The notes under the pieces are model-generated. The model saw only the letters and a list, made by a program, of their open reading frames with translations, did no database searches and had not been told where the DNA came from. This document shows, piece by piece, positions 16,652 through 25,416 of a stretch of DNA of 64,000 bases. Made by a program: the position numbers and the translations under genes. Positions within the stretch are counted from its first letter, which is position 1. The number at the start of each line of letters is the position of its first letter. Origin of the DNA: Sphingomonas cavernae (lineage in GTDB: Bacteria; Pseudomonadota; Alphaproteobacteria; Sphingomonadales; Sphingomonadaceae); the NCBI RefSeq assembly GCF_003590775.1, contig NZ_QYUM01000002.1, positions 310,001 through 374,000 on the forward strand. The letters run 5' to 3'.

Positions 16652-17122
16652 TCAATCGACCAGCGAGCACCAGCGATAGTCGTGTTTGATGAAGTTCTGG
16701 CCGAGGCTGTAGCGCACGCGCCGTATGCCCGGAATCTTATCCACGGTCTGATGGAGGAAATCGGTCAACTCGTTGCCATTCTCCACCAGCGTCATCGCGA
16801 GCACGTCTGCGCGGCCGAGCGTGGTCGCGACGAAGCCGATCTCGGGCAGCTCGGCGAGACTGGCGGCAACCCGCTCGATATCGGCGGCGCTGTCCGCCTC
16901 GATCCACAGATAGGCGAGGATAGGGTTGCGCAGGCGATTGGCGTTGGTGACCGCGGCGACGCGGATCACCTTGTTGTCGAGCAGGCGCTTGAGACGCGAG
17001 CGGATCGTGCCCTCGGTCAGGTCGAACTCGCGGCCGATCTCGCGGTTGGAGACGCGGGCGTCATGGCCGAGACGATCGATGATCCTGTGGTCGAGATCAT
17101 CGAGGCTGATGCGCGTCGTCAT
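16652..17122 (-). CDS. Lrp/AsnC-family regulator, 156 aa
   Basis: N-terminal winged helix-turn-helix (LDHRIIDRLGHDARVSNREI, LTEGTIRSRLKRL) followed by a RAM ligand domain with the usual DVLAMTLVENGNELTDFL strand. The ATG at 17122 lies in an ATGA overlap with the stop of a second Lrp-type gene upstream, so the two regulators are translationally coupled and may form mixed oligomers. A start at 17134 is also open but would overlap more. The pair is divergent from the ketosteroid dehydrogenase gene, so control of that promoter is the simplest idea. Confidence 0.88.
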   Translation of the reverse strand: MTTRISLDDLDHRIIDRLGHDARVSNREIGREFDLTEGTIRSRLKRLLDNKVIRVAAVTNANRLRNPILAYLWIEADSAADIERVAASLAELPEIGFVATTLGRADVLAMTLVENGNELTDFLHQTVDKIPGIRRVRYSLGQNFIKHDYRWCSLVD

Positions 17123-17640
17123 AGCGGGGCCCATTCCGGATTATATTTGAACACCCTGAGCGCCAGGCTCGGGAACAGCCGCTCGACGCCCTCGATCTTG
17201 GCAATGACGCTGGTGAGCAGATGCTGCATCTCATCAAGGCTTTCGGCGACGACCTGGACCTCCAGGTCGTGCGTGCCGATCGCGACGTTGACGGTGATCA
17301 CGCGTTCGATTTTCGCGATATCCGCGCCAACATCGGCGACTGAGCGCCCCTTCACCTGCACGCCCACGGGCGCGAGATACTCGAAGCCCATCGCCGCCAG
17401 ATCGCGCATCGCTACGACGCGGAGCATGTTGGCGTCCTCGAGCCGACGCAACCGCGTGCGGACGGTCGCTTCATTGACCCCCATATCACGCGCGAGATCG
17501 CGGTTGGCGACGCGGCCGTTCTTGCGAAGCGCGGCGATGATCTGCTCATCGACCTCGTCGGTCCGGTACAGGCCGTCTTCGCGGCCGGCGCCCTGCGCCT
17601 TGCCACGTGTCCGACGCTCGCCCTTACTCTCGGTTCGCAA
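17119..17640 (-). CDS. Lrp/AsnC-family regulator, 173 aa
   Basis: HTH at VDEQIIAALRKNGRVANRDL and VNEATVRTRLRRLED, then a RAM domain (HDLEVQVVAESLDEMQHLL). The frame is open to 17748, but the upstream part is basic and low in similarity to Lrp N-termini. A TTG at 17640 has CGGGAG 9-14 nt upstream and is taken as start with low certainty. First gene of a two-regulator operon facing the delta1-dehydrogenase gene; the 222-nt gap between them holds TACGCA-type motifs. Confidence 0.82.
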   Translation of the reverse strand: MRTESKGERRTRGKAQGAGREDGLYRTDEVDEQIIAALRKNGRVANRDLARDMGVNEATVRTRLRRLEDANMLRVVAMRDLAAMGFEYLAPVGVQVKGRSVADVGADIAKIERVITVNVAIGTHDLEVQVVAESLDEMQHLLTSVIAKIEGVERLFPSLALRVFKYNPEWAPL

Positions 17641-17767
17641 CGCGCTTTTCTCCCGGATTAACCCAAGGCGCTGCCACGATGCGTCGTGACTGCGCGAAAT
17701 GACAGTCCACAGACCGCATCGTCGCCGCAGTGTCAACGATTTCGGCATCAGGATATTAAAATGATAC

Positions 17768-17803
17768 TTTGCGTACCGACTTAGGCCTTTTCAAAACGCA
17801 TTT
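17768..17803. promoter_or_regulatory. Candidate operator region before the ketosteroid dehydrogenase gene
   Basis: TTTGCGTACC at 17768-17777 contains TACGCA on the reverse strand, and AAAACGCATTT follows at 17793-17803. The gap from 17641 to 17862 separates the divergent Lrp pair and the dehydrogenase gene and is more AT-rich than the surrounding genes. No confident -35/-10 pair could be fixed by eye. Confidence 0.4.
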
Positions 17804-17862
17804 CACATGCAAGACCGGTGAAGACACTGGCAAAATGTCGGGAAAGCGGGATTGGAGCCGTC

Positions 17863-19551
17863 GTGGAAGCGATTCATGAAGTCGATGTTCTTGTCGTGGG
17901 TTCGGGCGCCGGCGCGCTGACCGCCGCGTTCACCGCCGCCGATGCGGGCGCCAACGTGCTTGTTGTTGAAAAGGCTGCGAAGTTCGGCGGCACCTCGGCA
18001 ACGTCAGGTGGCGGCATCTGGATACCCAACAGCGCCGATGCGCGCGCTCAAGGCCATGCCGACGATCCGCAGGAAGCCCTGGACTATATCAAGGCGCTGA
18101 TCGGCGACGATGTACCCGAGGTGAAGCTCGAAGCCTATGTCGACAATGCGCACCGCATGCTCAGCTATATGGAGGAGCGATCCGAGCTGCGCTACACCGC
18201 CTATGCTTATGCCGACTATCATATGGACGTCGCTGGCGCGCGTAACGGGTGGCGGACGCACGATCCGATCCCCCTGATGGCGGACAGCCTGGGCGAGGAT
18301 TTCTGGCGGATGGAACCGCCGCACACGCTGACACTGACCTTCGGCCGTTTCACCTGGACTATGGAGGAGGCGAAGCTGCTCCTGACCATGAGTCCGGGGG
18401 CAAAGCCGCTGCTCTTCAAGCTGATGCTCAAATATATGTGCGACTTGCCCTGGCGCTTCAAAACCAAGCGCTCGCGCCGGCTGACGGGCGGCAATGCTCT
18501 GGTCGGACGGCTGAAGCTTTCGCTCGACAAAAAAGGCGTGCCAATCTGGCTGGATGCCCCGATGACTTCGCTGCTGAACGGTAAGGGTGGAGTCACCGGC
18601 GCGACTGTCGAACGCAACGGCAAGCGCATCGAGATCCACGCTCGCAAGGGTGTGATCCTGGCCAGCGGCGGCTTCGATCATGACGCGGCGCTCCGAACGA
18701 AATATTCGCCGAAACCCGCCTCGGCCGACTGGAGCGCTGGTGTGCCAAGCAACACCGGCGACGGCCTGAAGGCGGGCATGGCCGCGGGCGCGGCGACCGG
18801 TCTCATGGATTCGGCCTGGTGGGGTCCGGGTTTCATGCTCGAAGGGGAGGACCGCGCGCGGATCATGTTCGTCGAACGCGCGCTCCCCTCCTCAATCATC
18901 GTCAATCAGGCGGGCAAGCGCTACATGAACGAGGCGGCATCCTATCATGTCGCAGGCGGCGAGATGCACCGATGCAACAACGCCGAAGCGCCAACAGTGC
19001 CGTCCTGGTTCGTGTTCGATGCGCGTTATCGCAGCAAATATATGCTGGGGCCGATGATGGCGGGCAAGCCATCGGCGGATTCGCGGATCCCCGAACCGAT
19101 GCGCAAGATCCTGAAGAAAGCCGACACGATCGAAGGGCTGGCCGCGCAGATGGGCGTCGAACCCAACGCATTCGCGGCCACCGTCGCACGCTTTAACGAG
19201 GCCGCGATCCGCGGGGAGGATCCCGATTTCGGACGCGGACAATCCGCCTATGACAGGCACTATGGCGACGCGTCAGTGACACCCAATCCGACGCTGGCGC
19301 CGATCGAGCGCGGCCCCTTCTACGCGATCGCGATCTATCCGTGCGACCTTGGCACCAATGGCGGCCTGCAGACCGACGAGAAGGCGCGCGTGCTGGCTGA
19401 GGACGGAAAGCCGATCGCGGGTCTCTATGCAGTGGGCAATGTCTCGGCGGCGGCGATGGGGCGGACCTATCCCGGCGCAGGCGCGACGCTTGGTCCCGCT
19501 ATGACCTTCGGCTGGATCGCGGCGCGCGACATCATGCGCGTCAACGACTGA
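17863..19551 (+). CDS. kstD: 3-ketosteroid delta1-dehydrogenase, 562 aa
   Basis: An FAD flavoprotein of the KstD group. VDVLVVGSGAGALTAAF is the dinucleotide fold at the N-terminus, followed by VVEKAAKFGGTSATSGGGIW, a KstD hallmark. Near the C-terminus YPCDLGTNGGLQTDEKARVL and GRTYPGAGATLGPAMTFG match the region that holds the catalytic Tyr and Gly of the family. It introduces the C1-C2 double bond into ring A of 3-ketosteroids, a step needed for ring-B cleavage together with KshA. The GTG at 17863 has GGAG five bases away; an open extension to a GTG at 17818 lacks support. Monocistronic, divergent from the Lrp pair, and followed by a strong hairpin. Confidence 0.9.
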   Translation: MEAIHEVDVLVVGSGAGALTAAFTAADAGANVLVVEKAAKFGGTSATSGGGIWIPNSADARAQGHADDPQEALDYIKALIGDDVPEVKLEAYVDNAHRMLSYMEERSELRYTAYAYADYHMDVAGARNGWRTHDPIPLMADSLGEDFWRMEPPHTLTLTFGRFTWTMEEAKLLLTMSPGAKPLLFKLMLKYMCDLPWRFKTKRSRRLTGGNALVGRLKLSLDKKGVPIWLDAPMTSLLNGKGGVTGATVERNGKRIEIHARKGVILASGGFDHDAALRTKYSPKPASADWSAGVPSNTGDGLKAGMAAGAATGLMDSAWWGPGFMLEGEDRARIMFVERALPSSIIVNQAGKRYMNEAASYHVAGGEMHRCNNAEAPTVPSWFVFDARYRSKYMLGPMMAGKPSADSRIPEPMRKILKKADTIEGLAAQMGVEPNAFAATVARFNEAAIRGEDPDFGRGQSAYDRHYGDASVTPNPTLAPIERGPFYAIAIYPCDLGTNGGLQTDEKARVLAEDGKPIAGLYAVGNVSAAAMGRTYPGAGATLGPAMTFGWIAARDIMRVND

Positions 19552-19570
19552 CGCCGCTTACCATTTGAAT

Positions 19571-19630
19571 AGAGCCTGATTCACGCTCTCGGCGGAAGCG
19601 CTGCGCGCTTCCGCCTCAACTGACCGGGCT
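19571..19630. repeat. Nested palindrome / bidirectional terminator
   Basis: A perfect 11-bp stem (19591-19601 with 19605-19615, 3-nt loop) sits inside a wider imperfect repeat beginning AGAGCCTG and ending CGGGCTCT. It lies between the convergent ends of the ketosteroid dehydrogenase gene (19551) and the SDR gene (19631). Repeats with this outer and inner layout are common spacers in sphingomonad genomes. It can serve both strands as terminator, although U-tracts are missing. Confidence 0.75.
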
Positions 19631-20383
19631 CTAGCGCGCGAGAAAGCCGCCGTCGACCGCGAGCGGATGGCCCGTGATGAAGCTCGCTTTGTCCGAGCAC
19701 AGAAAGAGCACCGCCTCGGCTACCTCGTCCGCCTCGCCGAGCCGGCCGAGCGGATGCATTTGCGCAAGGAACTGCGCACCCTGTTCGTCGGCGAGCGTGG
19801 GAGCGATCATCGGCGTCGAGATCGCGCCGGGGCAGACCGCGTTCACGCGGATGCCTTGCGGCGCGTAATGCATCGCGGCTGAGCGGGTGAGGCCGATGAC
19901 GGCGTGCTTGCTCGCGCAGTAACCCGCTCCTCCCACGCCGGCCATTCCCGCGACCGAGGCGGTGTTAACGATCGCGCCCTGCCCCGCCGCCGTCATGTGG
20001 CGCAGTTCGGCAACCATCGAGAACAGTACGCCGCGCTGGTTGACCGCGACGGTGCGATCATAGCGACAGAGATCACCCCATGGCGTGGTCATTTCCTCGA
20101 GCGAAACGCCCGCATTGTTCAATGCGCAGTCGATACCGCCCCATTTGGCGGCAATCGCATCGACAAAGGCATCGACCGCGGACTGATCGGTGACGTCGAG
20201 CGCCGAAGACCAGGCTTCGACGCCGTGCGCCCTCGCCTCGATCGCGACGGCTTCGGCGCTCTCGCCATTGAGATCCGCGATCGCCACGCGAGCGCCCTCA
20301 CGCGCAAAGGCCAGCGCGGTCGCGCGGCCGATCCCGCTGCCACCGCCCGTGACGAGCGCGACCTTGCCCTCGAAATCCTTCAT
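19631..20383 (-). CDS. Short-chain dehydrogenase/reductase, 250 aa
   Basis: A well-conserved classical SDR: TGGGSGIG, IADLN (NAD-type), NNAG, VNTASVAG, YCASK and the CPGAISTPM loop. Start ATG 20383 (MKDFEGKVALVTGG); the frame upstream to 20458 overlaps the thiolase gene and is not needed. It is the last gene of a minus-strand operon beginning with the extradiol dioxygenase, so it likely serves the steroid pathway as a hydroxysteroid or beta-hydroxyacyl dehydrogenase. Confidence 0.88.
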   Translation of the reverse strand: MKDFEGKVALVTGGGSGIGRATALAFAREGARVAIADLNGESAEAVAIEARAHGVEAWSSALDVTDQSAVDAFVDAIAAKWGGIDCALNNAGVSLEEMTTPWGDLCRYDRTVAVNQRGVLFSMVAELRHMTAAGQGAIVNTASVAGMAGVGGAGYCASKHAVIGLTRSAAMHYAPQGIRVNAVCPGAISTPMIAPTLADEQGAQFLAQMHPLGRLGEADEVAEAVLFLCSDKASFITGHPLAVDGGFLAR

Positions 20384-20393
20384 GGATTGTTCC

Positions 20394-21596
20394 TCAGACG
20401 ATCTCGAACAGGCCGGCCGCGCCCATACCGCCTGCCACGCACATCGAGACCACGACATAGCGCACGCCGCGGCGTTTGCCCTCGATCAGCGCGTGGCCGA
20501 CGAGGCGCGAGCCTGTCATGCCGAAGGGGTGGCCCAGCGCGATCGCGCCGCCATTGACGTTCAGCTTGTCGGGATCGATTCCGAGCTTGTCGCGGCAGTA
20601 GAGCGCCTGACTGGCGAAAGCCTCGTTGATTTCCCAGAGACCGATATCGTCGATCTTGAGGCCCGTGCGTTCGAGCAGCTTGGGGATCGCAAAGACCGGG
20701 CCGATGCCCATCTCCTCGGCCTTGCAGCCCGCGACCTGGAAGCCGCGATAGATCCCCAGGATCGGCAGCCCCTCCTTCTCGGCAGTGGCGAGGTCCATCA
20801 CCACCTGCGCCGAGGCGCCGTCCGAAAGCTGGCTGGCGTTGCCTGCGGTGATATGGCGGCCTTCCTTGATAACGAGCCCGTCCCTGAAGACCGGCTTCAG
20901 CCCCGCAAGCGCCTCGACCGTGGTATTGCCGCGCACGCCCTCGTCGCGGTCGAGCGTTACCTCTTCCTTGCCGGTTTCGTTGCCCTCCTTGTCGAACAGC
21001 GCTTTGCTCACCGTGATCGGGACGATCTCTTGCGTGAACCTGCCAGCGGCCTGCGCCGCACCCGCGCGCTGCTGGCTGATCGCTGAAAATTCGTCCTGCG
21101 CCTCGCGGCTGACACCGTAGCGATCCGCAACGATCTCGGCGGTCTCGATCATCGCCATATAGGCGTGCGGCTCGGCGGCCTTCACGAATTCGGAGCGGTT
21201 GCGATAGGCGGGCGCATGCTTGTTGATGGTGAGCGAGATGCTCTCCATCCCGCCGGCGACCGCAATATCGATCTCGTTGCACATGATGCCGCGCGCGGCG
21301 AGCGCGATGGCGTTGAGCCCCGACGAGCATTTGCGGTCGAGCGAGATGCCGCCGGTGCTGTCGGGAAGTATTGAGCCCTGAACCGTCAGCCGCGCCGGAT
21401 TGTAGCTCTGCGTGCCCCATTGATTGCCAGCGCCGAAATAGACATCGTCGACGCGCGCGGGATCGATCCCGGCGCGTTCGATCGCGGCGTTGACGACATG
21501 CGCGCCGAGTACGGGCGCCTCGGTGTCGTTAAAGGCGCCGCGATAGGCCTTGCCAACGCCGGTGCGTGCGGTCGAGACGATGGCAGCTTCGCGCAT
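20394..21596 (-). CDS. Thiolase (acetyl-CoA acyltransferase), 400 aa
   Basis: Complete thiolase with the nucleophile in [14 protein letters not shown] (Cys near residue 90), the His motif [16 protein letters not shown] near residue 350, and the second cysteine in [13 protein letters not shown] near 380. [12 protein letters not shown] is the standard N-terminus. ATG 21596 has GAGGGG nine bases upstream; an alternative ATG at 21602 overlaps the upstream stop but is only 3 nt from the ribosome site. Thiolases of this kind cleave beta-ketoacyl-CoA, for example in side-chain or ring-C/D degradation. It lies between the isomerase and SDR genes in one operon. Confidence 0.9.
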   Translation of the reverse strand: MREAAIVSTARTGVGKAYRGAFNDTEAPVLGAHVVNAAIERAGIDPARVDDVYFGAGNQWGTQSYNPARLTVQGSILPDSTGGISLDRKCSSGLNAIALAARGIMCNEIDIAVAGGMESISLTINKHAPAYRNRSEFVKAAEPHAYMAMIETAEIVADRYGVSREAQDEFSAISQQRAGAAQAAGRFTQEIVPITVSKALFDKEGNETGKEEVTLDRDEGVRGNTTVEALAGLKPVFRDGLVIKEGRHITAGNASQLSDGASAQVVMDLATAEKEGLPILGIYRGFQVAGCKAEEMGIGPVFAIPKLLERTGLKIDDIGLWEINEAFASQALYCRDKLGIDPDKLNVNGGAIALGHPFGMTGSRLVGHALIEGKRRGVRYVVVSMCVAGGMGAAGLFEIV

Positions 21597-21598
21597 GC

Positions 21599-21979
21599 TC
21601 ATTGCCCCTCGAAGCCGTGCATGTTTGCGGGACTCCAGAAAGCGCGCATCTCGGTCACCTTGCCCTCCTCATCGAATTTGAACGTATCGATCACCTCGAT
21701 CTTCTTCTGCCCGCCATAGTCGAGCACGACCGAGAAAGGAAAGGCCGCATAGCCGCCGCCCGTGCGGACGGGGCCATCTAGTTCGAGCTTCGGCCCCATC
21801 GTCATCGAGCGCGTATAGAATTCGCGGATCGCGTCGTGCCCGCGGTGGATCGGAGTTCCGATCGGATCCTCTACCGTCGCATCGGGGGCGTAGAGGCTGA
21901 CGACCATCTCGGGATCGCTTTTCTCGAACGCCTCGACGTAACGCTCGACCGCGCTGACCATTTGTTCGTGGCTGGGCAT
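21599..21979 (-). CDS. ksi: Steroid delta5-3-ketoisomerase, 126 aa
   Basis: The small NTF2-fold isomerase that moves the C5-C6 double bond of 3-keto-5-ene steroids into conjugation. Counting from the ATG at 21979, Tyr14 (VERYVEAF), Asp38 (DATVEDPIG) and Asp98 (EVIDTF) fall at or one residue from the catalytic positions Tyr14, Asp38 and Asp99 of the Comamonas testosteroni enzyme. The length (126 against about 125-131) and the IREFY segment also agree. GAGGAGAGG precedes the ATG. It lies between the extradiol dioxygenase and thiolase genes with a 10-nt gap and a 4-nt region of contact respectively. This gene is the best single proof that the block handles steroids. Confidence 0.93.
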   Translation of the reverse strand: MPSHEQMVSAVERYVEAFEKSDPEMVVSLYAPDATVEDPIGTPIHRGHDAIREFYTRSMTMGPKLELDGPVRTGGGYAAFPFSVVLDYGGQKKIEVIDTFKFDEEGKVTEMRAFWSPANMHGFEGQ

Positions 21980-21989
21980 TATCCTCTCC

Positions 21990-22880
21990 TCAGGCTCCGA
22001 AATTCCAGTGATGACCCCATTCATCCTCTTTCAGACTGATCGTCGGCGTGAAGGTTTTCCAGTCGGGCTGAATGCCGCCACAGCCATATTCGACGTCGAA
22101 GCCCGACGGGGTGCGCATGTAGAAGCTCGTCATCTTGTCGTTCATATGCTTGCCGAGGCTCGACGAGATATGGACGCCCGCGGCCATCGCCCGGTCGAGC
22201 GCGCGGCCGACATCGTCGAGACCTGGCACCTCAACCATCATGTGAATGAGCCCGGAAGGCGCAGGGAATTCGCCGAGCGCAACGCTGTGATGGCGCGGAT
22301 TGTCGCAGTGGAGGAAATGGAAGCCGACACCCGGATCGTCGGGCCCGCCGCCCTGAAAATAGGCGCGCATCTCATCGCTGTCGCCGAAGCCAAGCAGGTC
22401 GACATAGAAAGCGCGTGTCTCTGCAAGCTTCATTGCGGGAAAAACGATGTGACCGAGGCCCATCTCTCCGGTGATGAAGCCGGGGACGCCCTGAGGCGAC
22501 ACGAAGGGCTTTCCGTCGACGATATTGCCCCAGCCGAGTTCAAGCCGGTTGCCCGACGGGTCGGTGCAGCGGACGAATTCGCGGACATGGCGCTCCTTCG
22601 CTTCATCGACGCTGGCAAGTTCGAGCGCGACACCCGCAGCGCGCAACCGCGCGATTCCGGCGTCGAAATCGGGCTTGTCAGCATAGACCAGCCCGGCGGC
22701 GTGAAACTTTTCCTCAGCGCCTTTGAGGATCTGAACACGAAATGGCCGATCGTCCATGCGCAGGCGGATGCCATCGCCATGATCAAAGGCCTGCATGCCA
22801 AGCACATTTTCGCCATAGCTGCGCCAGCCTTCGACGTCGGCGCTGTCGATGATCACATAGGCAAGCGATCGTATCGCCAT
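21990..22880 (-). CDS. hsaC: Extradiol dioxygenase, HsaC/TesB-like, 296 aa
   Basis: A two-domain type I extradiol dioxygenase of the 2,3-dihydroxybiphenyl class. The C-terminal domain carries the iron ligands His144 (GLGHIVF), His213 (LIHMMVEV) and Glu264 (GFDVEYGCGG), close to the spacing in BphC, plus HH near residue 197 in the pocket. In the steroid route it opens the catechol ring of 3,4-DHSA (the aromatised ring A). The start at 22880 has GGGGA upstream. First gene of the operon with isomerase, thiolase and SDR; its 131-nt upstream gap carries four TACGCA copies. Confidence 0.9.
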   Translation of the reverse strand: MAIRSLAYVIIDSADVEGWRSYGENVLGMQAFDHGDGIRLRMDDRPFRVQILKGAEEKFHAAGLVYADKPDFDAGIARLRAAGVALELASVDEAKERHVREFVRCTDPSGNRLELGWGNIVDGKPFVSPQGVPGFITGEMGLGHIVFPAMKLAETRAFYVDLLGFGDSDEMRAYFQGGGPDDPGVGFHFLHCDNPRHHSVALGEFPAPSGLIHMMVEVPGLDDVGRALDRAMAAGVHISSSLGKHMNDKMTSFYMRTPSGFDVEYGCGGIQPDWKTFTPTISLKEDEWGHHWNFGA

Positions 22881-22919
22881 TTAATTCATCCCCAGATGCA
22901 CGTCTCGCGACGCCTGATG

Positions 22920-22993
22920 ATACGCAAGTTAATAGCCGTACGCACTTCTATCAAGCATAATACGCATTGTATCTGCTAAATGGATACGCATAG
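22920..22993. promoter_or_regulatory. Cluster of four TACGCA motifs upstream of the dioxygenase operon
   Basis: Within 74 nt the forms ATACGCAAG (22920), GTACGCACT (22938), AATACGCATTG (22959) and GATACGCATAG (22983) occur in the same orientation, spaced about 17, 22 and 24 nt apart. The gap (22881-23011) is AT-rich and follows the stop of the upstream SDR gene, so it should hold the promoter of the minus-strand dioxygenase operon. Multiple evenly oriented copies suggest cooperative binding by a regulator. Confidence 0.55.
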
Positions 22994-23011
22994 TGTTATT
23001 AGGAACGGAAT

Positions 23012-23869
23012 TTACCGCACAATTGCGGGGTGCACGACGCGGGGCTCGCCCAGCATCGCGCGATAGGAAGGCGGCTCGCGCCCACCCGCTTCGGTGATTC
23101 CATAGCGACCGGCGAGCTCGGCGCCGATCTGGGTGCTGCCCGACAGCGCCATGCGCTCGGGATCGGCATGGACCGCGGCGATCAGCCGGCCGGTAAATTC
23201 AGGCGTCTCGGCATTGGCCATGAAGTCTTCATACTGGTCGGGGCGTTCGCCCAGCGCGCGCGCGGTGCGCTCGGTGGCGAGCGGCCCCATCCAGATCGCG
23301 ACCGTGGCGACATCGTGGTCCTTGAGGTCGACACCCATGTCGGCGGCGAATTTGTCGACACCCGCCTTCTGCGCGCCATAAGCGGGGCCGTGCATGTAGC
23401 AGACGGAACCGAAGGATGAGGTGAAAGCGATCAGGCCACCCCCCGTCTCGATCATCAACGGCGTGGCGTAGAAGCTCGCGACATAGCTCGAGCGCAGCCC
23501 GATATCGAGAATGTCAACGAGTCCGAGCGGACGCTCCCAGAAGCCGCCGGGGGTAATGAGCGCATCGTGGATCGACGCGGCGTTGTTGACGAGGATGTCG
23601 AGCCGGCCTTCGTCGCGGCGAACGCGGTCAAACAGCGCCGCCACCTGTGCGTCGTCACCATGGTCCACAGCGATCGCGACCCCACGGCCGCCCGCGGCGG
23701 TCACTGCCGCAGCGGTCGCGCCGACGGTGCCGGGAAGCGGTGCGTTCCCCTCCTCCACCGTCCGGCCCGTCACATAGACTGCATAGCCCTTTTCGCCGAG
23801 CGCGCGCGCTATCCCCGCGCCTGCGCCCCGGCTCGCGCCCGTCACCACCGCAACCTTCTGATCGCCCAT
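23012..23869 (-). CDS. Short-chain dehydrogenase/reductase, 285 aa
   Basis: A longer SDR with TGASRGAGAGIARALGEKG at the cofactor site, VTGRTVEE (Arg, NADP-type), VNNAAS, FTSSFGS and YGAQK. A C-terminal extension of about 40 residues holds ELAGRYGITEAGGR, resembling DHRS1-like SDRs. ATG 23869 (MGDQKVAVVTG) has GAGG nine bases upstream, better than ATG 23878, which it directly abuts. Divergent from the flavin monooxygenase gene across a 306-nt gap with operator-like motifs. Confidence 0.86.
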   Translation of the reverse strand: MGDQKVAVVTGASRGAGAGIARALGEKGYAVYVTGRTVEEGNAPLPGTVGATAAAVTAAGGRGVAIAVDHGDDAQVAALFDRVRRDEGRLDILVNNAASIHDALITPGGFWERPLGLVDILDIGLRSSYVASFYATPLMIETGGGLIAFTSSFGSVCYMHGPAYGAQKAGVDKFAADMGVDLKDHDVATVAIWMGPLATERTARALGERPDQYEDFMANAETPEFTGRLIAAVHADPERMALSGSTQIGAELAGRYGITEAGGREPPSYRAMLGEPRVVHPAIVR

Positions 23870-24175
23870 TTGCACCATCCTCGCTTGCCCGCGCCTTTTC
23901 GGGGCCGATTGATATCCTTGATCGGATATTCGATTCGATATCGCGTCATAGACCGCATTTTGCGTATTATATAAGCACATTCGTTACGCAAGACACTAGT
24001 CCATGATCCGCAACCGAATTTGCGCCCGCGTCATGCCGCGGCCCTGCTCCGCAGTTTTTCGCCGGGACGAATCGGATTGACAGCTTGCGTAGTGAATTAT
24101 AGTTTTCAATACGAATATAGCAGATGATATCCCTTGTTTGCCGCGACAGGCGTACAAGGATCGCAAGGAGAGACT
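23870..24175. promoter_or_regulatory. 306-nt divergent control region of the lower steroid pathway operon
   Basis: No gene is seen here. TTGCGTA (23960-23966) and TACGCAA (23985-23991) form a 7-bp inverted repeat with 18 nt between them, close to the SDR start. A third motif, CTTGCGTAGTG at 24084-24094, lies directly after TTGACA (24077-24082), with TATAGT at 24098 or TAGTTT at 24100 as possible -10 boxes. The motif therefore overlaps the spacer of the likely promoter of the plus-strand monooxygenase operon, where a bound regulator would block or shape RNA polymerase. Confidence 0.5.
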
Positions 24176-25384
24176 ATGGCAACCGCCCTCGACAAGCCCG
24201 GGCAGACAGCGATTCCCAGCGCAGCGGAACTGATCGAGCGTGCGCGTGCGATGATTCCGACGCTCAGGGCGCGCGCGACCGAGACGACCGCGAAGCGCCG
24301 CATTCCCGATGAGACGATCGCCGAGATGCAGGACGCCGGATTCTTCCGCATCCTCCAGCCCAGGCGCTGGGGCGGCTACGAGATGCACCCCAATGTGTTC
24401 TTCGAGGTGCAGAAGCTGCTCGCAGAGGGCTGCATGTCGACAGGTTGGGTCTATGGCGTGGTCGGCGGCCACCCCTATGAACTCGCGCTGTTTCATGATC
24501 AGGCACAGCAGGAGGTCTGGGCAGAAGACGACACGATGCTCGTCTCCTCCTCCTATCAGCCGGTGGGCAAGGTAGAGCACGCCGATGGCGGCTTTTACCT
24601 CTCGGGACGCTGGGGCTTTTCGAGCGGCTCCGAGCATTGCGGCTGGGTGCTGCTCGGCGCAGTCGTGCCGCCGGCCAAGGAAGGCGATGCGCCCGACATG
24701 CGCACCTTCCTTCTGCCCCGCAAGGACTATGCAATCGAGGACGCGTGGCATGTCTTCGGGCTTCAGGGGACGGGCAGCCAGGACATCGTCGTCGACCGCG
24801 CCTTCGTTCCCGATTATCGCACGCATCGCGCGGTCGATGGCTTCATGTGCCAGAATCCGGGCCAGGCCGAAAATGACGCACCACTCTATCGCCTCCCTTG
24901 GGCGCAGCTTTTCGTGCGGCTGGTCTCAACCGCCGCTTTGGGGGGCGCGCGCGCGGCGGCCAGGGGCGCCGTCGATATCATGAAGACGCGCATTTCGACC
25001 AACACGGGCAAAGCCTCCAAGGCGGATCCGCTGCTTCAGAACGCGATCGCCAGGGCCTGGGCCGAGATCGACGAGATGGAGACCGTACTGGCACGCAATT
25101 TCGACGCGATGATCGCGCTGGCCGAGGCGGGCGAGGATATCCCGATGGACAAGCGCACGCTCTACCGCTTCCAGTCGGCCACGGTCGTGCGGCGCTGCGC
25201 CGACCTTGCGGACACGCTGATGCCGTTGCTCGGCGGACGTGCAATCTATAATTCGAGCCCTGTGGTTCAGCCCTGGCTCGACCTGCACGCGGCGCGCGCG
25301 CATGTCGCGAACGATCCTAACAATTTCGCGCCGGATCTGACCGGGGGGCTGATCGGCGAGCCGCCGAGCTTCATGTTCCTTTGA
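24176..25384 (+). CDS. hsaA: Flavin-dependent monooxygenase, HsaA/TesA2-like, 402 aa
   Basis: A group D flavin monooxygenase with acyl-CoA-dehydrogenase fold. PDETIAEMQDAGFFRIL and QPRRWGGYEMHP form the N-terminal helices, MSTGWVYGVVGGHPYELALF is a family marker, then SGRWGFSSGSEHCGW and the C-terminal NDPNNFAPDLTGGLIGEPP. The length agrees with HsaA (about 394). It hydroxylates the phenol 3-HSA to the catechol 3,4-DHSA using reduced flavin from a partner reductase (HsaB), which is not in this window. AAGGAGAG fixes ATG 24176. First gene of a six-gene operon with short gaps. Confidence 0.9.
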   Translation: MATALDKPGQTAIPSAAELIERARAMIPTLRARATETTAKRRIPDETIAEMQDAGFFRILQPRRWGGYEMHPNVFFEVQKLLAEGCMSTGWVYGVVGGHPYELALFHDQAQQEVWAEDDTMLVSSSYQPVGKVEHADGGFYLSGRWGFSSGSEHCGWVLLGAVVPPAKEGDAPDMRTFLLPRKDYAIEDAWHVFGLQGTGSQDIVVDRAFVPDYRTHRAVDGFMCQNPGQAENDAPLYRLPWAQLFVRLVSTAALGGARAAARGAVDIMKTRISTNTGKASKADPLLQNAIARAWAEIDEMETVLARNFDAMIALAEAGEDIPMDKRTLYRFQSATVVRRCADLADTLMPLLGGRAIYNSSPVVQPWLDLHAARAHVANDPNNFAPDLTGGLIGEPPSFMFL

Positions 25385-25416
25385 TCGATGTCGACCGCCC
25401 AGACCGAGGAGAGACA

